Part shown: positions 16,906 to 26,086 of the stretch, one piece after another
Layout of the letters: the number at the start of each line of letters is the position of its first letter
Position numbering within the stretch: position 1 is the stretch's first letter
From: Pseudomonas taiwanensis
GTDB lineage: Bacteria; Pseudomonadota; Gammaproteobacteria; Pseudomonadales; Pseudomonadaceae
Assembly (NCBI RefSeq): GCF_013393345.1
Contig: NZ_QJRF01000074.1
Span: 124,001-188,000 of the forward strand
Direction of reading: 5' to 3'
DNA length: 64,000 nucleotides
Notes under the pieces: generated by a model
What the model was told of the DNA's origin: nothing
Databases searched by the model: none
The model's input: the letters and a program-made list of their open reading frames with translations, nothing else
Made by a program: the position numbers and the translations under genes

Positions 16906-18432
16906 TCAGTCCTTCAGGAAGGCTTTGAAGCGGAAGAGCTCGGTCAGGCGGTAGCCGCGGTAGCGACCCATCGCCAGCATGAAGCCCACCATGATCAGCA
17001 GCACGGCCGGGAAGGTGAAGATGAAGTAGGTCAGCTCCGGCACGGTCATCAGCAGGTGCGCCAGGGTGGCCGCGACCAGGGTGCCGATGGCCACCTTGAA
17101 GGCATGGCCGCCGCCGCGCTCTTCCCAGGTGATGGACAGGCGTTCGATGGTCATGGTCAGGATCACCATCGGGAACAGGGCGACGGACAGGCCGCGCTCC
17201 AGGCCGAGCTTGTGGCTCAGCAGGCTGATGACGGCGATCAGTACCACCACGAACGTCAACACCACCGATAGTCGCGGCAACATCTGTAGCTTCAGATGTT
17301 CGAGATAGGAACGTAGCGACAGGCCGAGTGCCGTGATGATGGTGAACAGCACGATGCCGAAGCCCAGCTGCGTTTCGCGGAAGGCGAGGGCGATCAGAAC
17401 CGGGGTGAAGGTACCCAGGGTCTGCAGGCCGCCGAGGTTACGCAGGATCAGGATCACCAGCACGCCGATCGGGATCATGATCATGATCTGGTAGGTCTGC
17501 TGGGTCTGCAGCGGCAGGCCGTAGAGCGAGTACTCGAGGAAGTCGGCGTCGGTGTTCTCGTCGGTCAGCTTGGCCAGGCGGATGGCGTTCATCTCGCTGT
17601 TGTTCATGCTGAAGGTCACCTGGACCTTCTTGCCGCCGTCGACGGTGATCAGGTTGTCGTCACCGGTCCACCAGATCAGGCGGTCGCTGGGCAGGCCCTG
17701 CTCGCCGGTGTCCGGGTTGAAGTACAGCCAGTTCTCGCCGTTGAAGCTGCGCAGCCAGAGCTCGGGGCTCTGGGCCTGTTCGCTCATCAGGCGAATGGTG
17801 TGGACGCGCTCCATCGGCACGTGGGCGATGGACAGCAGCAGCTCGATGGCCTTGGCCTTGTTCGGGGTGCCGGTGTCGCCGGCCAGCAGCAGCTTGACGT
17901 TGTCATCGTTCAGGTTGTTGACCCGCTTGATGGTCTCGCTGATGAAGGTCTCGACGTCAGCCGAGTGCTGGCGGATGGGCGCCAGCAGGGCTTCGGCGGC
18001 GATCTTCTCGGGGCCTTCCACCGGAATGCTGTCGCGGAAGATCGGACCCTTGTCCTTGGGCTTCTCGCCGCTGTAGCGCTTGGTCAGTACCAGGCGGTAG
18101 TAGAGGGTCTGGTTGCCACTGGCGCGACGGGCCGACCAGGTCACCTTGCGGTTGCCGTCGGCGCGATTGATGCTCACCCCATAGTTGTTGGAGATGAAGC
18201 TCTCGTTGAGGCTGACGTAGTCCCGGTTCAGCGGCGGAACGAACATCTGGACCTTGACCGGATCGCGCGGATTCGCCTGGAACTCGACCTTGGCGTCGAT
18301 GTTCCAGAGGTCGTCGGTCGCATCCTCGGTGATCGGAATGCCCTGGATGAATATCTGGTAGGCCGTTATCAGAACGCCCAGGCTCACCAACAGGGTGATC
18401 AGGACTTTCAGATGCAGGGTAAGAGAGCGCAT
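16906..18432 (-). CDS. Inactive transglutaminase fused to seven-TM domain (UUP1-like)
   Basis: A 508-residue protein. A first membrane helix (about residues 8-28) is followed by a large periplasmic region (about 30-330) with an inactive transglutaminase-like fold, then about seven membrane helices starting near QIMIMIPIGVLVILIL. The pattern matches the 7TM-transglutaminase/UUP1 families. No Cys-His-Asp triad is apparent. It lies between the peptidase and ATP-grasp genes with 3- to 5-base gaps, indicating one operon and perhaps one membrane complex. Function is unproven here. Confidence 0.8.
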   Translation of the reverse strand: MRSLTLHLKVLITLLVSLGVLITAYQIFIQGIPITEDATDDLWNIDAKVEFQANPRDPVKVQMFVPPLNRDYVSLNESFISNNYGVSINRADGNRKVTWSARRASGNQTLYYRLVLTKRYSGEKPKDKGPIFRDSIPVEGPEKIAAEALLAPIRQHSADVETFISETIKRVNNLNDDNVKLLLAGDTGTPNKAKAIELLLSIAHVPMERVHTIRLMSEQAQSPELWLRSFNGENWLYFNPDTGEQGLPSDRLIWWTGDDNLITVDGGKKVQVTFSMNNSEMNAIRLAKLTDENTDADFLEYSLYGLPLQTQQTYQIMIMIPIGVLVILILRNLGGLQTLGTFTPVLIALAFRETQLGFGIVLFTIITALGLSLRSYLEHLKLQMLPRLSVVLTFVVVLIAVISLLSHKLGLERGLSVALFPMVILTMTIERLSITWEERGGGHAFKVAIGTLVAATLAHLLMTVPELTYFIFTFPAVLLIMVGFMLAMGRYRGYRLTELFRFKAFLKD

Positions 18433-18437
18433 GTGGG

Positions 18438-18974
18438 TTACTCGTCAGAGTTTGCGTCGGTGGCACAGCCGGGTTTGCCGGCAGCGTATTTAAGGCTCGG
18501 GTCGACCAGTGCATCGAAGCGCTTGAGCGCCTCGGAACCGATCAGAAGCGGGTATTGGAAAGCACTACGGTCGGTCAGGTTCACTTCGATCTGCCGCAGG
18601 GCCTTGCCCATGCACACTTCCAGTTCGATGACCGGGCGTGCGGTGTAGGTCTTGCCTTCGTCGGGGTTGAAGTCCCCGGCGCGGCGTTTGATCTTGCTGA
18701 TTCGGGCCAGGGGGCGCTCGATCGGATGTTCGTGGGCGTCGTCGATAGCCAGGTAGAAGCGCACCCAGGTCTCACCGTCCTTCTTGAAGCGCTTGATATC
18801 GCGCGCACTGAGGGATGCGGTCTTGGCACCGGTGTCGAGCTTGGCGGCGACCTCCAGGTCGAGATCCTTCAGCTTGGCGTATTCATTGAGACCGTAGACG
18901 GTCTTCTCGGTGGCGAAGCCAAGTCCGGGGAGGGCAAGCAGGCAGGCAAAGGGGGCGAAGGGCTTGAGTGTCAT
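18438..18974 (-). CDS. Retropepsin-like (RimB/Zn_protease-family) exported peptidase
   Basis: A 178-residue protein with a signal peptide (about 1-22) and a single aspartic-peptidase lobe. The catalytic motif is AAKLDTGAKTASLSA (D-T-G), and the second family motif is YPLLIGSEALKRF. Databases often call this family ATP-dependent zinc protease, although the DTG motif marks it as retropepsin-like. The relative RimB trims glutamates that RimK adds. ATG 18974 is the only start giving an export signal. First gene of the operon, with a promoter region of about 200 bases upstream. Confidence 0.8.
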   Translation of the reverse strand: MTLKPFAPFACLLALPGLGFATEKTVYGLNEYAKLKDLDLEVAAKLDTGAKTASLSARDIKRFKKDGETWVRFYLAIDDAHEHPIERPLARISKIKRRAGDFNPDEGKTYTARPVIELEVCMGKALRQIEVNLTDRSAFQYPLLIGSEALKRFDALVDPSLKYAAGKPGCATDANSDE

Positions 18975-19190
18975 AAGTCCTTTGAGCGTAACGCGGTCAT
19001 CGGTCCAGGAGCCCGGCCCACGGCCATCTTGGCTGCGGCGCCTGGTCTGGGAGTCTAGCAGGCAAGTCATTGGCGCCCAGACTGGCGCTGGCGGCGCGCA
19101 TTCTAACACGCGGATTTTCCGGTGCGACAGACGCTTATGGCTTCAGATGCTGGAGCGTGATGCGTACCCAAATTTTCAGCTATTAGACAG

Positions 19191-19276
19191 ATTGTCGACA
19201 ATTGGTCGGCGATTGTTTGACATGGCTGGGTTGGTAGGGGTAGTTTTGCGCCATCAAACAACAATGTGTCGACAAT
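19191..19276 (+). promoter_or_regulatory. prp operon promoter with two palindromic operators
   Basis: ATTGTCGACAAT at 19191-19202 is a perfect 12-bp palindrome; TGTGTCGACAAT at 19265-19276 is a 10/12 copy, 74 bases on (about seven helical turns). Between them are a perfect -35 TTGACA (19217-19222) and a weak -10 TAGTTT (19241-19246). The second copy lies just before the regulator's ATG. This fits autoregulation by the GntR protein, with repression by looping or roadblock; that is inference. Confidence 0.7.
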
Positions 19277-19277
19277 C

Positions 19278-20000
19278 ATGATTGACGCTCCTGAAGCCAC
19301 CGTTACTGATCAGCTGGACTCGGAAACCCTCTCCGAGAGCGTATTCCGGCGCATCCAGACGGCCATCGTGCGTGGCGAGATCGCTCCGGGCAGCAAGATC
19401 TCCGAGCCCGAGCTGGCGCGGACCTACGGAATCAGCCGTGGCCCCCTGCGCGAGGCGATCCATCGCCTGGAAGGGCAACGCCTGCTGGTACGTGTGCCCC
19501 ACGTCGGTGCGCGGGTGGTGTCCCTCGGCCATGCCGAGCTGATTGAGCTGTACGAAATTCGCGAATCCCTGGAAGGCATGGCCTGCCGCCTGGCCGCCGA
19601 GCGCATGAGCCAGGCCGAGATCGACGAGCTGCGCCGGGTGCTGGATACCCACGAACGCGACGAGGCCTTCCAGGCCGGACGCGGCTACTACCAGCAGGAA
19701 GGCGACTTCGACTTCCACTACCGGATCATCCAGGGCAGCGGCAACCAGACCCTGACCAAAATGCTTTGTGGCGAGCTGTACCAGCTCGTGCGCATGTACC
19801 GACTACAGTTTTCTTCCGTGCCGAACCGGCCGCGTCAGGCCTTCAACGAGCACCACCGAATTCTCGATGCCATCGCCGATCGTGACGGCGAACTGGCCGA
19901 GTTGCTGATGCGCCGTCACATCGGTGCCTCCAAGCGCAATATCGAGCGCCACTACCAGGAAGCGCTCGCCAACCCGTCCAAAACACGAGGTGAGTCATGA
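19278..20000 (+). CDS. GntR-family (FCD-type) regulator of the 2-methylcitrate operon
   Basis: A 240-residue regulator: N-terminal winged helix (about 20-85, with [26 protein letters not shown]) and C-terminal all-helical FCD ligand domain with candidate metal ligands in [17 protein letters not shown] and LMRRHIG. In pseudomonads a GntR gene at the head of prp operons senses a propionate-derived metabolite such as 2-methylcitrate. ATG 19278 is chosen over an in-frame GTG at 19266 that lies inside the second operator. Its TGA overlaps the prpB ATG, so it is translated with the pathway enzymes. Confidence 0.9.
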   Translation: MIDAPEATVTDQLDSETLSESVFRRIQTAIVRGEIAPGSKISEPELARTYGISRGPLREAIHRLEGQRLLVRVPHVGARVVSLGHAELIELYEIRESLEGMACRLAAERMSQAEIDELRRVLDTHERDEAFQAGRGYYQQEGDFDFHYRIIQGSGNQTLTKMLCGELYQLVRMYRLQFSSVPNRPRQAFNEHHRILDAIADRDGELAELLMRRHIGASKRNIERHYQEALANPSKTRGES

Positions 20001-20881
20001 GTCAGAAAACCGCCGGCCAGCGCTTCCGCGACGCCATCGCCGAAGAACATCCTCTGCAGGTCATCGGCGCCATCAACGCCAACCATGCGCTGCTGGCCAA
20101 GCGCGCCGGCTTCAAGGCCATCTACCTGTCCGGCGGCGGTGTCGCCGCGGGTTCGCTGGGCCTGCCGGACCTGGGCATCAACACCCTCGATGACGTGCTC
20201 ACCGACGTACGCCGCATCACCGACGTGTGCGACCTGCCGCTGCTGGTGGACATCGACACCGGCTTCGGCCCAAGCGCCTTCAACATCGAGCGCACCGTCA
20301 AGAACCTGATCAAGGCTGGCGCGGCCGCTGCCCACATCGAAGACCAGGTTGGCGCCAAGCGCTGCGGTCACCGTCCGGGCAAGGAGATCGTTTCCACTGA
20401 GGAAATGGTCGATCGCGTCCGTGCCGCTGCCGATGCCAAGACCGATCCGGCGTTCTTCCTGATCGCCCGCACCGACGCCATCCAGGCTGAAGGCGTAGAC
20501 GCCGCCATCGAGCGCTGCCAGCAGTACGTGGAAGCGGGTGCGGACGCCATCTTCGCCGAAGCCGCCTACGACCTGCCGACCTACAAGCGCTTCGTCGATG
20601 CGCTGGGCGTACCGGTGCTGGCCAACATCACCGAGTTCGGCGCGACCCCGCTGTTCTCGCGCGATGAGCTGGCTTCGGTCGGCGTCGCCATCCAGCTTTA
20701 TCCGCTGTCGGCCTTCCGTGCCGCCAACAAGGCAGCCGAGGCTGTTTACACCACGATTCGCCGCGACGGCCATCAGAAGGAAGTCATCGACCTGATGCAG
20801 ACCCGCGCGGAACTGTACGACCGCATTGGCTACCACGCCTTCGAGCAGAAGCTCGACGCGCTGTTCGCTGCCAAGAAGTAA
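19997..20881 (+). CDS. prpB: 2-Methylisocitrate lyase
   Basis: Cleaves 2-methylisocitrate to pyruvate and succinate, the last step of propionyl-CoA breakdown by the methylcitrate cycle. The 294-residue PEP mutase/isocitrate lyase-fold protein has the signature [18 protein letters not shown] containing the KRCGH active-site motif, and Mg-binding acids in [12 protein letters not shown]. It overlaps the regulator gene by ATGA. A hairpin lies between it and prpC. Confidence 0.96.
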   Translation: MSQKTAGQRFRDAIAEEHPLQVIGAINANHALLAKRAGFKAIYLSGGGVAAGSLGLPDLGINTLDDVLTDVRRITDVCDLPLLVDIDTGFGPSAFNIERTVKNLIKAGAAAAHIEDQVGAKRCGHRPGKEIVSTEEMVDRVRAAADAKTDPAFFLIARTDAIQAEGVDAAIERCQQYVEAGADAIFAEAAYDLPTYKRFVDALGVPVLANITEFGATPLFSRDELASVGVAIQLYPLSAFRAANKAAEAVYTTIRRDGHQKEVIDLMQTRAELYDRIGYHAFEQKLDALFAAKK

Positions 20882-20890
20882 CCGGAAGTG

Positions 20891-20917
20891 GGCCGCCCCC
20901 TCATTAATGGGGCGGCC
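20891..20917 (+). other. Intra-operon hairpin between prpB and prpC
   Basis: GGCCGCCCC and GGGGCGGCC form a perfect 9-bp stem around a nine-base loop. There is no T run, so it is more likely an mRNA-stabilising or processing structure than a terminator. Confidence 0.6.
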
Positions 20918-20968
20918 TGCGGAATAACAAGACTCAAACTACCGGATTGAAATGAGGAGAATCACGCG

Positions 20969-22126
20969 ATGAGCGCTTCCGAAACCACTACTGCCTTCAA
21001 ACCGAAGAAGTCCGTGGCCCTGAGTGGCACCGCCGCTGGCAACACCGCTCTGTGCACCGTTGGCCGTACCGGCAATGACCTGCACTACCGTGGCTACGAC
21101 ATTCTCGATTTCGCCAACGCCTGTGAGTTCGAGGAAATCGCTCACCTGCTGGTGCACGGCAAGCTGCCGAACGTCGCTGAACTGGCCGGCTACAAAGCCA
21201 AGCTGAAGGCCCTGCGCGGCCTGCCGGCTGGCGTCAAGGCTGCCCTTGAGCAACTGCCGCCGTCCGCCCACCCGATGGACGTGATGCGTACCGCCGTCTC
21301 CGTGCTGGGCTGCCTGTCCCCGGAAAAGGATGACCACAACCATCCGGGCGCTCGCGATATCGCCGACAAGCTGATGGCTTCCCTCGGCTCCGCGCTGCTC
21401 TACTGGTACCACTTCAGCCACAACGGCAAGCGCATCGACGTCGAGACCGACGACGACTCCATCGGCGGTCACTTCCTGCACCTGCTGCACGGTGAGAAGC
21501 CGCGCGACTCCTGGGTCCGCGCCATGCACACCTCGCTGATCCTCTACGCCGAGCACGAATTCAACGCCTCCACCTTCACCTCCCGTGTGATCGCTGGCAC
21601 CGGCTCCGACATGTTCTCCTGCATCACCGGCGCCATTGGCGCGCTGCGTGGGCCGAAGCACGGCGGCGCCAACGAAGTGGCCTTCGAAATCCAGAAGCGC
21701 TACGACAACCCGGACGAGGCGGAAGCCGATATCCGCGCCCGCGTCGAGAAGAAGGAAGTGGTGATCGGCTTCGGCCATCCGGTCTACACCGTGTCCGACC
21801 CGCGCAACAAGGTGATCAAGGAAGTCGCTCGCGAACTCTCCGCCGAGCAGAAGAACACCAAGATGTACGACATCGCCGAGCGCCTTGAGTCGACCATGTG
21901 GGAAATCAAGAAGATGTTCCCCAACCTCGATTGGTTCAGCGCCGTCAGCTACCACATGATGGGCGTGCCCACCGCCATGTTCACGCCGCTGTTCGTGATC
22001 GCCCGTACCTCCGGCTGGTCCTCCCACGTCATCGAGCAACGCATCGACGGCAAGATCATCCGCCCGAGCGCCAACTACGTCGGCCCGGAAGACCTGAAGT
22101 TCGTGCCCCTCAAGGACCGCGCCTAA
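20969..22126 (+). CDS. prpC: 2-Methylcitrate synthase
   Basis: Condenses propionyl-CoA with oxaloacetate to 2-methylcitrate. At 385 residues it has the citrate-synthase fold; catalytic His residues are in the [10 protein letters not shown] and [13 protein letters not shown] regions and the Asp in VYTVSDPRN. The subfamily signature [15 protein letters not shown] distinguishes it from GltA. RBS GAGGAG precedes ATG 20969. The stop is followed two bases later by acnD. Confidence 0.95.
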   Translation: MSASETTTAFKPKKSVALSGTAAGNTALCTVGRTGNDLHYRGYDILDFANACEFEEIAHLLVHGKLPNVAELAGYKAKLKALRGLPAGVKAALEQLPPSAHPMDVMRTAVSVLGCLSPEKDDHNHPGARDIADKLMASLGSALLYWYHFSHNGKRIDVETDDDSIGGHFLHLLHGEKPRDSWVRAMHTSLILYAEHEFNASTFTSRVIAGTGSDMFSCITGAIGALRGPKHGGANEVAFEIQKRYDNPDEAEADIRARVEKKEVVIGFGHPVYTVSDPRNKVIKEVARELSAEQKNTKMYDIAERLESTMWEIKKMFPNLDWFSAVSYHMMGVPTAMFTPLFVIARTSGWSSHVIEQRIDGKIIRPSANYVGPEDLKFVPLKDRA

Positions 22127-22128
22127 TC

Positions 22129-24750
22129 ATGAATAGCCAATACCGCAAGAGCCTGTCGGGCACGGCGCTCGACTACTTCGATACCCGCGAGGCGGTGGAT
22201 GCCATCGCTCCGGGTGCCTACGCCACGCTGCCGTACACCTCCCGCGTGCTGGCCGAGCAACTGGTGCGTCGCTGCGACCCGGCCATGCTGACCGATTCGC
22301 TCAAACAGCTGATCGAGCGCAAGCGCGACCTCGACTTCCCCTGGTACCCGGCCCGCGTGGTCTGCCATGACATCCTCGGGCAGACCGCCCTGGTGGACCT
22401 GGCCGGCCTGCGCGACGCCATCGCCGAGCAGGGCGGTGATCCGTCCAAGGTCAATCCGGTGGTGCCGACCCAGCTGATCGTCGACCACTCGCTGGCCGTG
22501 GAATTCGGCGGCTCCGATCCGGATGCCTTCGAGAAGAACCGCGCTGTCGAAGAGCGCCGCAACGAGGACCGCTTCCACTTCATCGAGTGGACCAAGACTG
22601 CGTTCAAGAACGTCGATGTGATCCCGGCCGGCAACGGCATCATGCACCAGATCAACCTGGAGAAAATGAGCCCGGTGATCCAGGCGCGTGGCGGCGTGGC
22701 CTTCCCCGACACCTGCGTCGGCACCGACAGCCACACCCCGCACGTGGATGCGCTTGGCGTGATCGCCATCGGCGTGGGCGGCCTGGAAGCGGAAACCGTG
22801 ATGCTCGGCCGCGCGTCGATGATGCGCCTGCCCGACATCGTCGGCGTCAAGCTGACTGGCAAGCGCCAGCCTGGCATTACCGCCACCGATATCGTCCTGG
22901 CCCTGACCGAGTTCCTGCGCAAGGAGAAGGTGGTGGGCGCTTACGTCGAGTTCTTCGGCGAAGGTGCTGACAGCCTGTCCATCGGTGACCGCGCCACCAT
23001 TTCCAACATGTGCCCGGAATACGGCGCTACCGCGGCGATGTTCTACATCGACCAGCAAACCATCGACTACCTCAAGCTGACTGGCCGCGAGCCGGAGCAG
23101 GTGGAGCTGGTGGAGAACTACGCCAAGACCACCGGTCTGTGGGGCGATGCGCTGGTCACCGCCGAGTACGAGCGCGTGCTGCAGTTCGACCTGTCCAGCG
23201 TGGTGCGCAACATGGCGGGTCCTTCCAACCCCCATCGTCGCCTGCCGACTTCCGCGCTGGCCGAGCGCGGTATCGCCGACGAGGCGAAGCTGGAGGCCGG
23301 CAAGGCCGAGGAAGCTGATGGCCTGATGCCGGATGGCGCGGTGATCATCGCCGCCATCACCAGTTGCACCAACACCTCCAACCCGCGCAACGTCGTGGCC
23401 GCGGGTCTGCTGGCGAAGAAAGCCAACGACCTCGGTCTGGTGAGCAAGCCCTGGGTGAAGACTTCGTTCGCACCGGGTTCCAAGGTTGCCAAGCTGTACC
23501 TGGAAGAATCCGGCCTGCTGCCGGAACTGGAGAAGCTCGGCTTCGGCATCGTTGCCTATGCCTGCACCACCTGTAACGGCATGTCCGGTGCTCTGGATCC
23601 GGTGATCCAGCAGGAAATCATCGACCGTGACCTCTACGCCACCGCCGTGCTGTCGGGTAACCGCAACTTCGACGGTCGTATCCATCCGTACGCCAAGCAG
23701 GCCTTCCTGGCCTCGCCGCCGCTGGTGGTGGCCTACGCGATTGCCGGCACCGTGCGCTTCGACATCGAACAGGATGTGCTGGGCCATGACCTGGCCGGCA
23801 ACCCCGTCACCCTGAAGGACCTGTGGCCGAGCGACGAGGAGATCGACGCCATCGTCGCCGCCTCGGTGAAGCCCGAGCAGTTCAAGCAGATCTACATCCC
23901 GATGTTCGACCTCGGCACCGTGAAGGAAGCCGAGAGCCCGCTGTACGACTGGCGGCCGATGAGTACCTACATCCGCCGTCCGCCGTACTGGGAAGGCGCC
24001 CTGGCCGGCGAGCGCACCCTCAAGGGCATGCGTCCCCTGGCTGTGTTGCCGGACAACATCACCACCGACCACCTGTCGCCGTCCAACGCCATCCTGGCCA
24101 ACTCGGCGGCTGGCGAGTACCTGGCGAAAATGGGCCTGCCCGAGGAGGACTTCAACTCCTACGCCACCCACCGCGGCGATCACCTGACCGCGCAGCGCGC
24201 CACCTTCGCCAACCCGCAGCTGGTGAACGAAATGGCCGTGGTCGACGGCGAGGTGAAGAAGGGTTCCCTGGCGCGCGTCGAGCCGGAAGGCAAGGTCATG
24301 CGCATGTGGGAAGCCATCGAGACCTACATGGATCGCAAGCAGCCGCTGATCATCATCGCCGGCGCCGACTACGGCCAGGGTTCGTCCCGTGACTGGGCGG
24401 CCAAGGGCGTGCGCCTGGCGGGTGTCGAGTCGATCGTGGCCGAAGGCTTCGAGCGCATCCACCGCACCAACCTGATCGGCATGGGCGTGCTGCCGCTGGA
24501 GTTCAAGCCGGGTACCACCCGCAAGACCCTCGGCATCGACGGCACCGAGACCTTCGACGTGATCGGTGAGCGCAAGCCGCGTGCCGACCTGACCCTGGTC
24601 ATTCGCCGTACCAATGGCGAATCCCTCAAGGTGCCGGTGACCTGCCGCCTGGATACCGCCGAAGAGGTGTCGATCTACGAGGCTGGTGGCGTGCTGCAGC
24701 GCTTCGCTCAGGACTTCCTCGAGTCCTCCTCGCAGAAAGCCGTCGGCTAG
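22129..24750 (+). CDS. acnD: Fe/S-dependent 2-methylcitrate dehydratase (AcnD)
   Basis: Dehydrates 2-methylcitrate to 2-methyl-cis-aconitate (or its trans isomer) using a [4Fe-4S] cluster. The 873-residue aconitase-A-type protein carries cluster cysteines in ITSCTNTSNPRN and ACTTCNGMSGA, the swivel-domain GADYGQGSSRDWAAKG, and SHTPHVDALGV. The MNSQYRKSLSGTALDYFDTR start is typical of AcnD, distinct from AcnA. ATG 22129 lies two bases after the prpC stop. In known systems AcnD works only with PrpF, whose gene follows. Confidence 0.94.
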   Translation: MNSQYRKSLSGTALDYFDTREAVDAIAPGAYATLPYTSRVLAEQLVRRCDPAMLTDSLKQLIERKRDLDFPWYPARVVCHDILGQTALVDLAGLRDAIAEQGGDPSKVNPVVPTQLIVDHSLAVEFGGSDPDAFEKNRAVEERRNEDRFHFIEWTKTAFKNVDVIPAGNGIMHQINLEKMSPVIQARGGVAFPDTCVGTDSHTPHVDALGVIAIGVGGLEAETVMLGRASMMRLPDIVGVKLTGKRQPGITATDIVLALTEFLRKEKVVGAYVEFFGEGADSLSIGDRATISNMCPEYGATAAMFYIDQQTIDYLKLTGREPEQVELVENYAKTTGLWGDALVTAEYERVLQFDLSSVVRNMAGPSNPHRRLPTSALAERGIADEAKLEAGKAEEADGLMPDGAVIIAAITSCTNTSNPRNVVAAGLLAKKANDLGLVSKPWVKTSFAPGSKVAKLYLEESGLLPELEKLGFGIVAYACTTCNGMSGALDPVIQQEIIDRDLYATAVLSGNRNFDGRIHPYAKQAFLASPPLVVAYAIAGTVRFDIEQDVLGHDLAGNPVTLKDLWPSDEEIDAIVAASVKPEQFKQIYIPMFDLGTVKEAESPLYDWRPMSTYIRRPPYWEGALAGERTLKGMRPLAVLPDNITTDHLSPSNAILANSAAGEYLAKMGLPEEDFNSYATHRGDHLTAQRATFANPQLVNEMAVVDGEVKKGSLARVEPEGKVMRMWEAIETYMDRKQPLIIIAGADYGQGSSRDWAAKGVRLAGVESIVAEGFERIHRTNLIGMGVLPLEFKPGTTRKTLGIDGTETFDVIGERKPRADLTLVIRRTNGESLKVPVTCRLDTAEEVSIYEAGGVLQRFAQDFLESSSQKAVG

Positions 24751-24757
24751 CCCATCT

Positions 24758-24824
24758 GTAGGAGCGAGCTTGCTCGCGAACGACCCCGTAGCGGGGCTTC
24801 AATCGCGGGCAAGCCCGCTCCTAC
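24758..24824. repeat. REP-type palindromic intergenic repeat, copy 3
   Basis: GTAGGAGCGAGCTTGCTCGC at the left, GGGCAAGCCCGCTCCTAC at the right, with an inner CCCCGTAGCGGGG hairpin. It lies inside the prp operon, between acnD and prpF. Confidence 0.88.
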
Positions 24825-24845
24825 CAATGCCAACAGGACATGAGA

Positions 24846-26033
24846 ATGGCCCACGTACCCCAAGTGAAAATCCCCGCCACCTACATCCGTGGTGGTACCA
24901 GCAAGGGCGTGTTCTTCCGCCTGCAAGACCTGCCCGAGCGCTGCCAGGTGCCCGGCGAAGCGCGTGACAAGTTGTTCATGCGAGTGATCGGCAGTCCCGA
25001 CCCGTACTCTGCGCATATCGACGGCATGGGCGGCGCCACTTCCAGTACCAGCAAATGCGTGATCCTGTCGAAGAGCAGTCAGCCGGATCACGACGTCGAC
25101 TACCTCTACGGTCAGATTTCCATCGACAAGGCCTTCGTCGACTGGAGCGGCAACTGCGGCAATCTCTCTACCGCCGCTGGCGCCTTCGCGCTGCATGCCG
25201 GGCTGGTGGATCCTGCGCGGATTCCCGACAACGGGACCTGCGTGGTGCGCATCTGGCAGGCCAACATCAAGAAAACCATCATTGCCCATGTGCCGGTCAC
25301 CAATGGCCAGATCCAGGAAACCGGCGACTTCGAACTCGACGGCGTGACCTTCCCGGCAGCGGAAATCGTGCTGGAGTTCCTCGATCCGTCTGACGACGGC
25401 GAAGAGGGCGGTTCGATGTTCCCGACCGGAAACCTGGTGGACGACCTGGAAGTGCCCGGTGTCGGCACCTTCAAGGCGACCATGATCAGCGCCGGCATCC
25501 CGACCGTGTTCGTCAACGCCGAGGACATCGGCTACACCGGCGCCGAGCTGCGCGAAGCCATTAACGGCGATTCCGAGCAGTTGGCGCGCTTCGAGAAGAT
25601 CCGCGTCGCGGGCGCCCTGCGAATGGGTCTGATCAAGACCCCTGAAGAAGCGGCGACCCGCCAGCACACGCCGAAGATCGCCTTCGTCGCCCCGGCGAAG
25701 AATTACCGCACGTCCAGTGGCAAGGAAGTACAGGCAGGTGAAATCGATCTGCTGGTGCGCGCGCTGTCCATGGGCAAGCTGCACCACGCGATGATGGGCA
25801 CTGCTGCCGTGGCCATCGGCACTGCTGCGGCCATTCCCGGTACCCTGGTAAACCTCGCGGCCGGTGGCGGCGAGCGCAGCGCCGTGCGTTTCGGGCATCC
25901 GTCGGGCACTTTGCGTGTGGGCGCCGAAGCCTGCCAGGTAGACGGTCAGTGGCAGGTCACCAAGGCCATCATGAGCCGCAGTGCGCGGGTACTGATGGAA
26001 GGATGGGTTCGCGTGCCTGGCGATTCCTTCTAA
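24846..26033 (+). CDS. prpF: Methylaconitate isomerase PrpF
   Basis: A 395-residue diaminopimelate-epimerase-like protein that isomerises trans-2-methylaconitate to the cis form so that the AcnD route can work. Visible family features: MAHVPQVKIPATYIRGGTSKGVFF, SKCVILSKS and CGNLSTAAGAFALHAGL. ATG 24846 is chosen because AGGA lies seven bases upstream; the in-frame ATG at 24840 is only one base from that site. It is the last gene of the operon; no prpD follows. Confidence 0.94.
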   Translation: MAHVPQVKIPATYIRGGTSKGVFFRLQDLPERCQVPGEARDKLFMRVIGSPDPYSAHIDGMGGATSSTSKCVILSKSSQPDHDVDYLYGQISIDKAFVDWSGNCGNLSTAAGAFALHAGLVDPARIPDNGTCVVRIWQANIKKTIIAHVPVTNGQIQETGDFELDGVTFPAAEIVLEFLDPSDDGEEGGSMFPTGNLVDDLEVPGVGTFKATMISAGIPTVFVNAEDIGYTGAELREAINGDSEQLARFEKIRVAGALRMGLIKTPEEAATRQHTPKIAFVAPAKNYRTSSGKEVQAGEIDLLVRALSMGKLHHAMMGTAAVAIGTAAAIPGTLVNLAAGGGERSAVRFGHPSGTLRVGAEACQVDGQWQVTKAIMSRSARVLMEGWVRVPGDSF

Positions 26034-26045
26034 AAAGGGAATCGT

Positions 26046-26073
26046 GAAAAAGCCCGCCGAAGCGGGCTTTTTC
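26046..26073. terminator. Bidirectional terminator between prpF and ppsR
   Basis: Perfect 12-bp stem GAAAAAGCCCGC / GCGGGCTTTTTC with loop CGAA, between two convergent genes (stops at 26033 and 26087). Confidence 0.9.
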
Positions 26074-26086
26074 ATCAACGTCTGGC

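Noticed and set aside
16030-17271. Open frame of 413 codons on the plus strand
   Set aside because: Antisense to the ATP-grasp and transglutaminase-like genes; no domain.
22123-24462. Open frame of 779 codons on the minus strand opposite acnD
   Set aside because: It is a GC-rich antisense shadow of acnD: low-complexity His/Gly/Asp-rich protein, no motifs, and acnD is certain.
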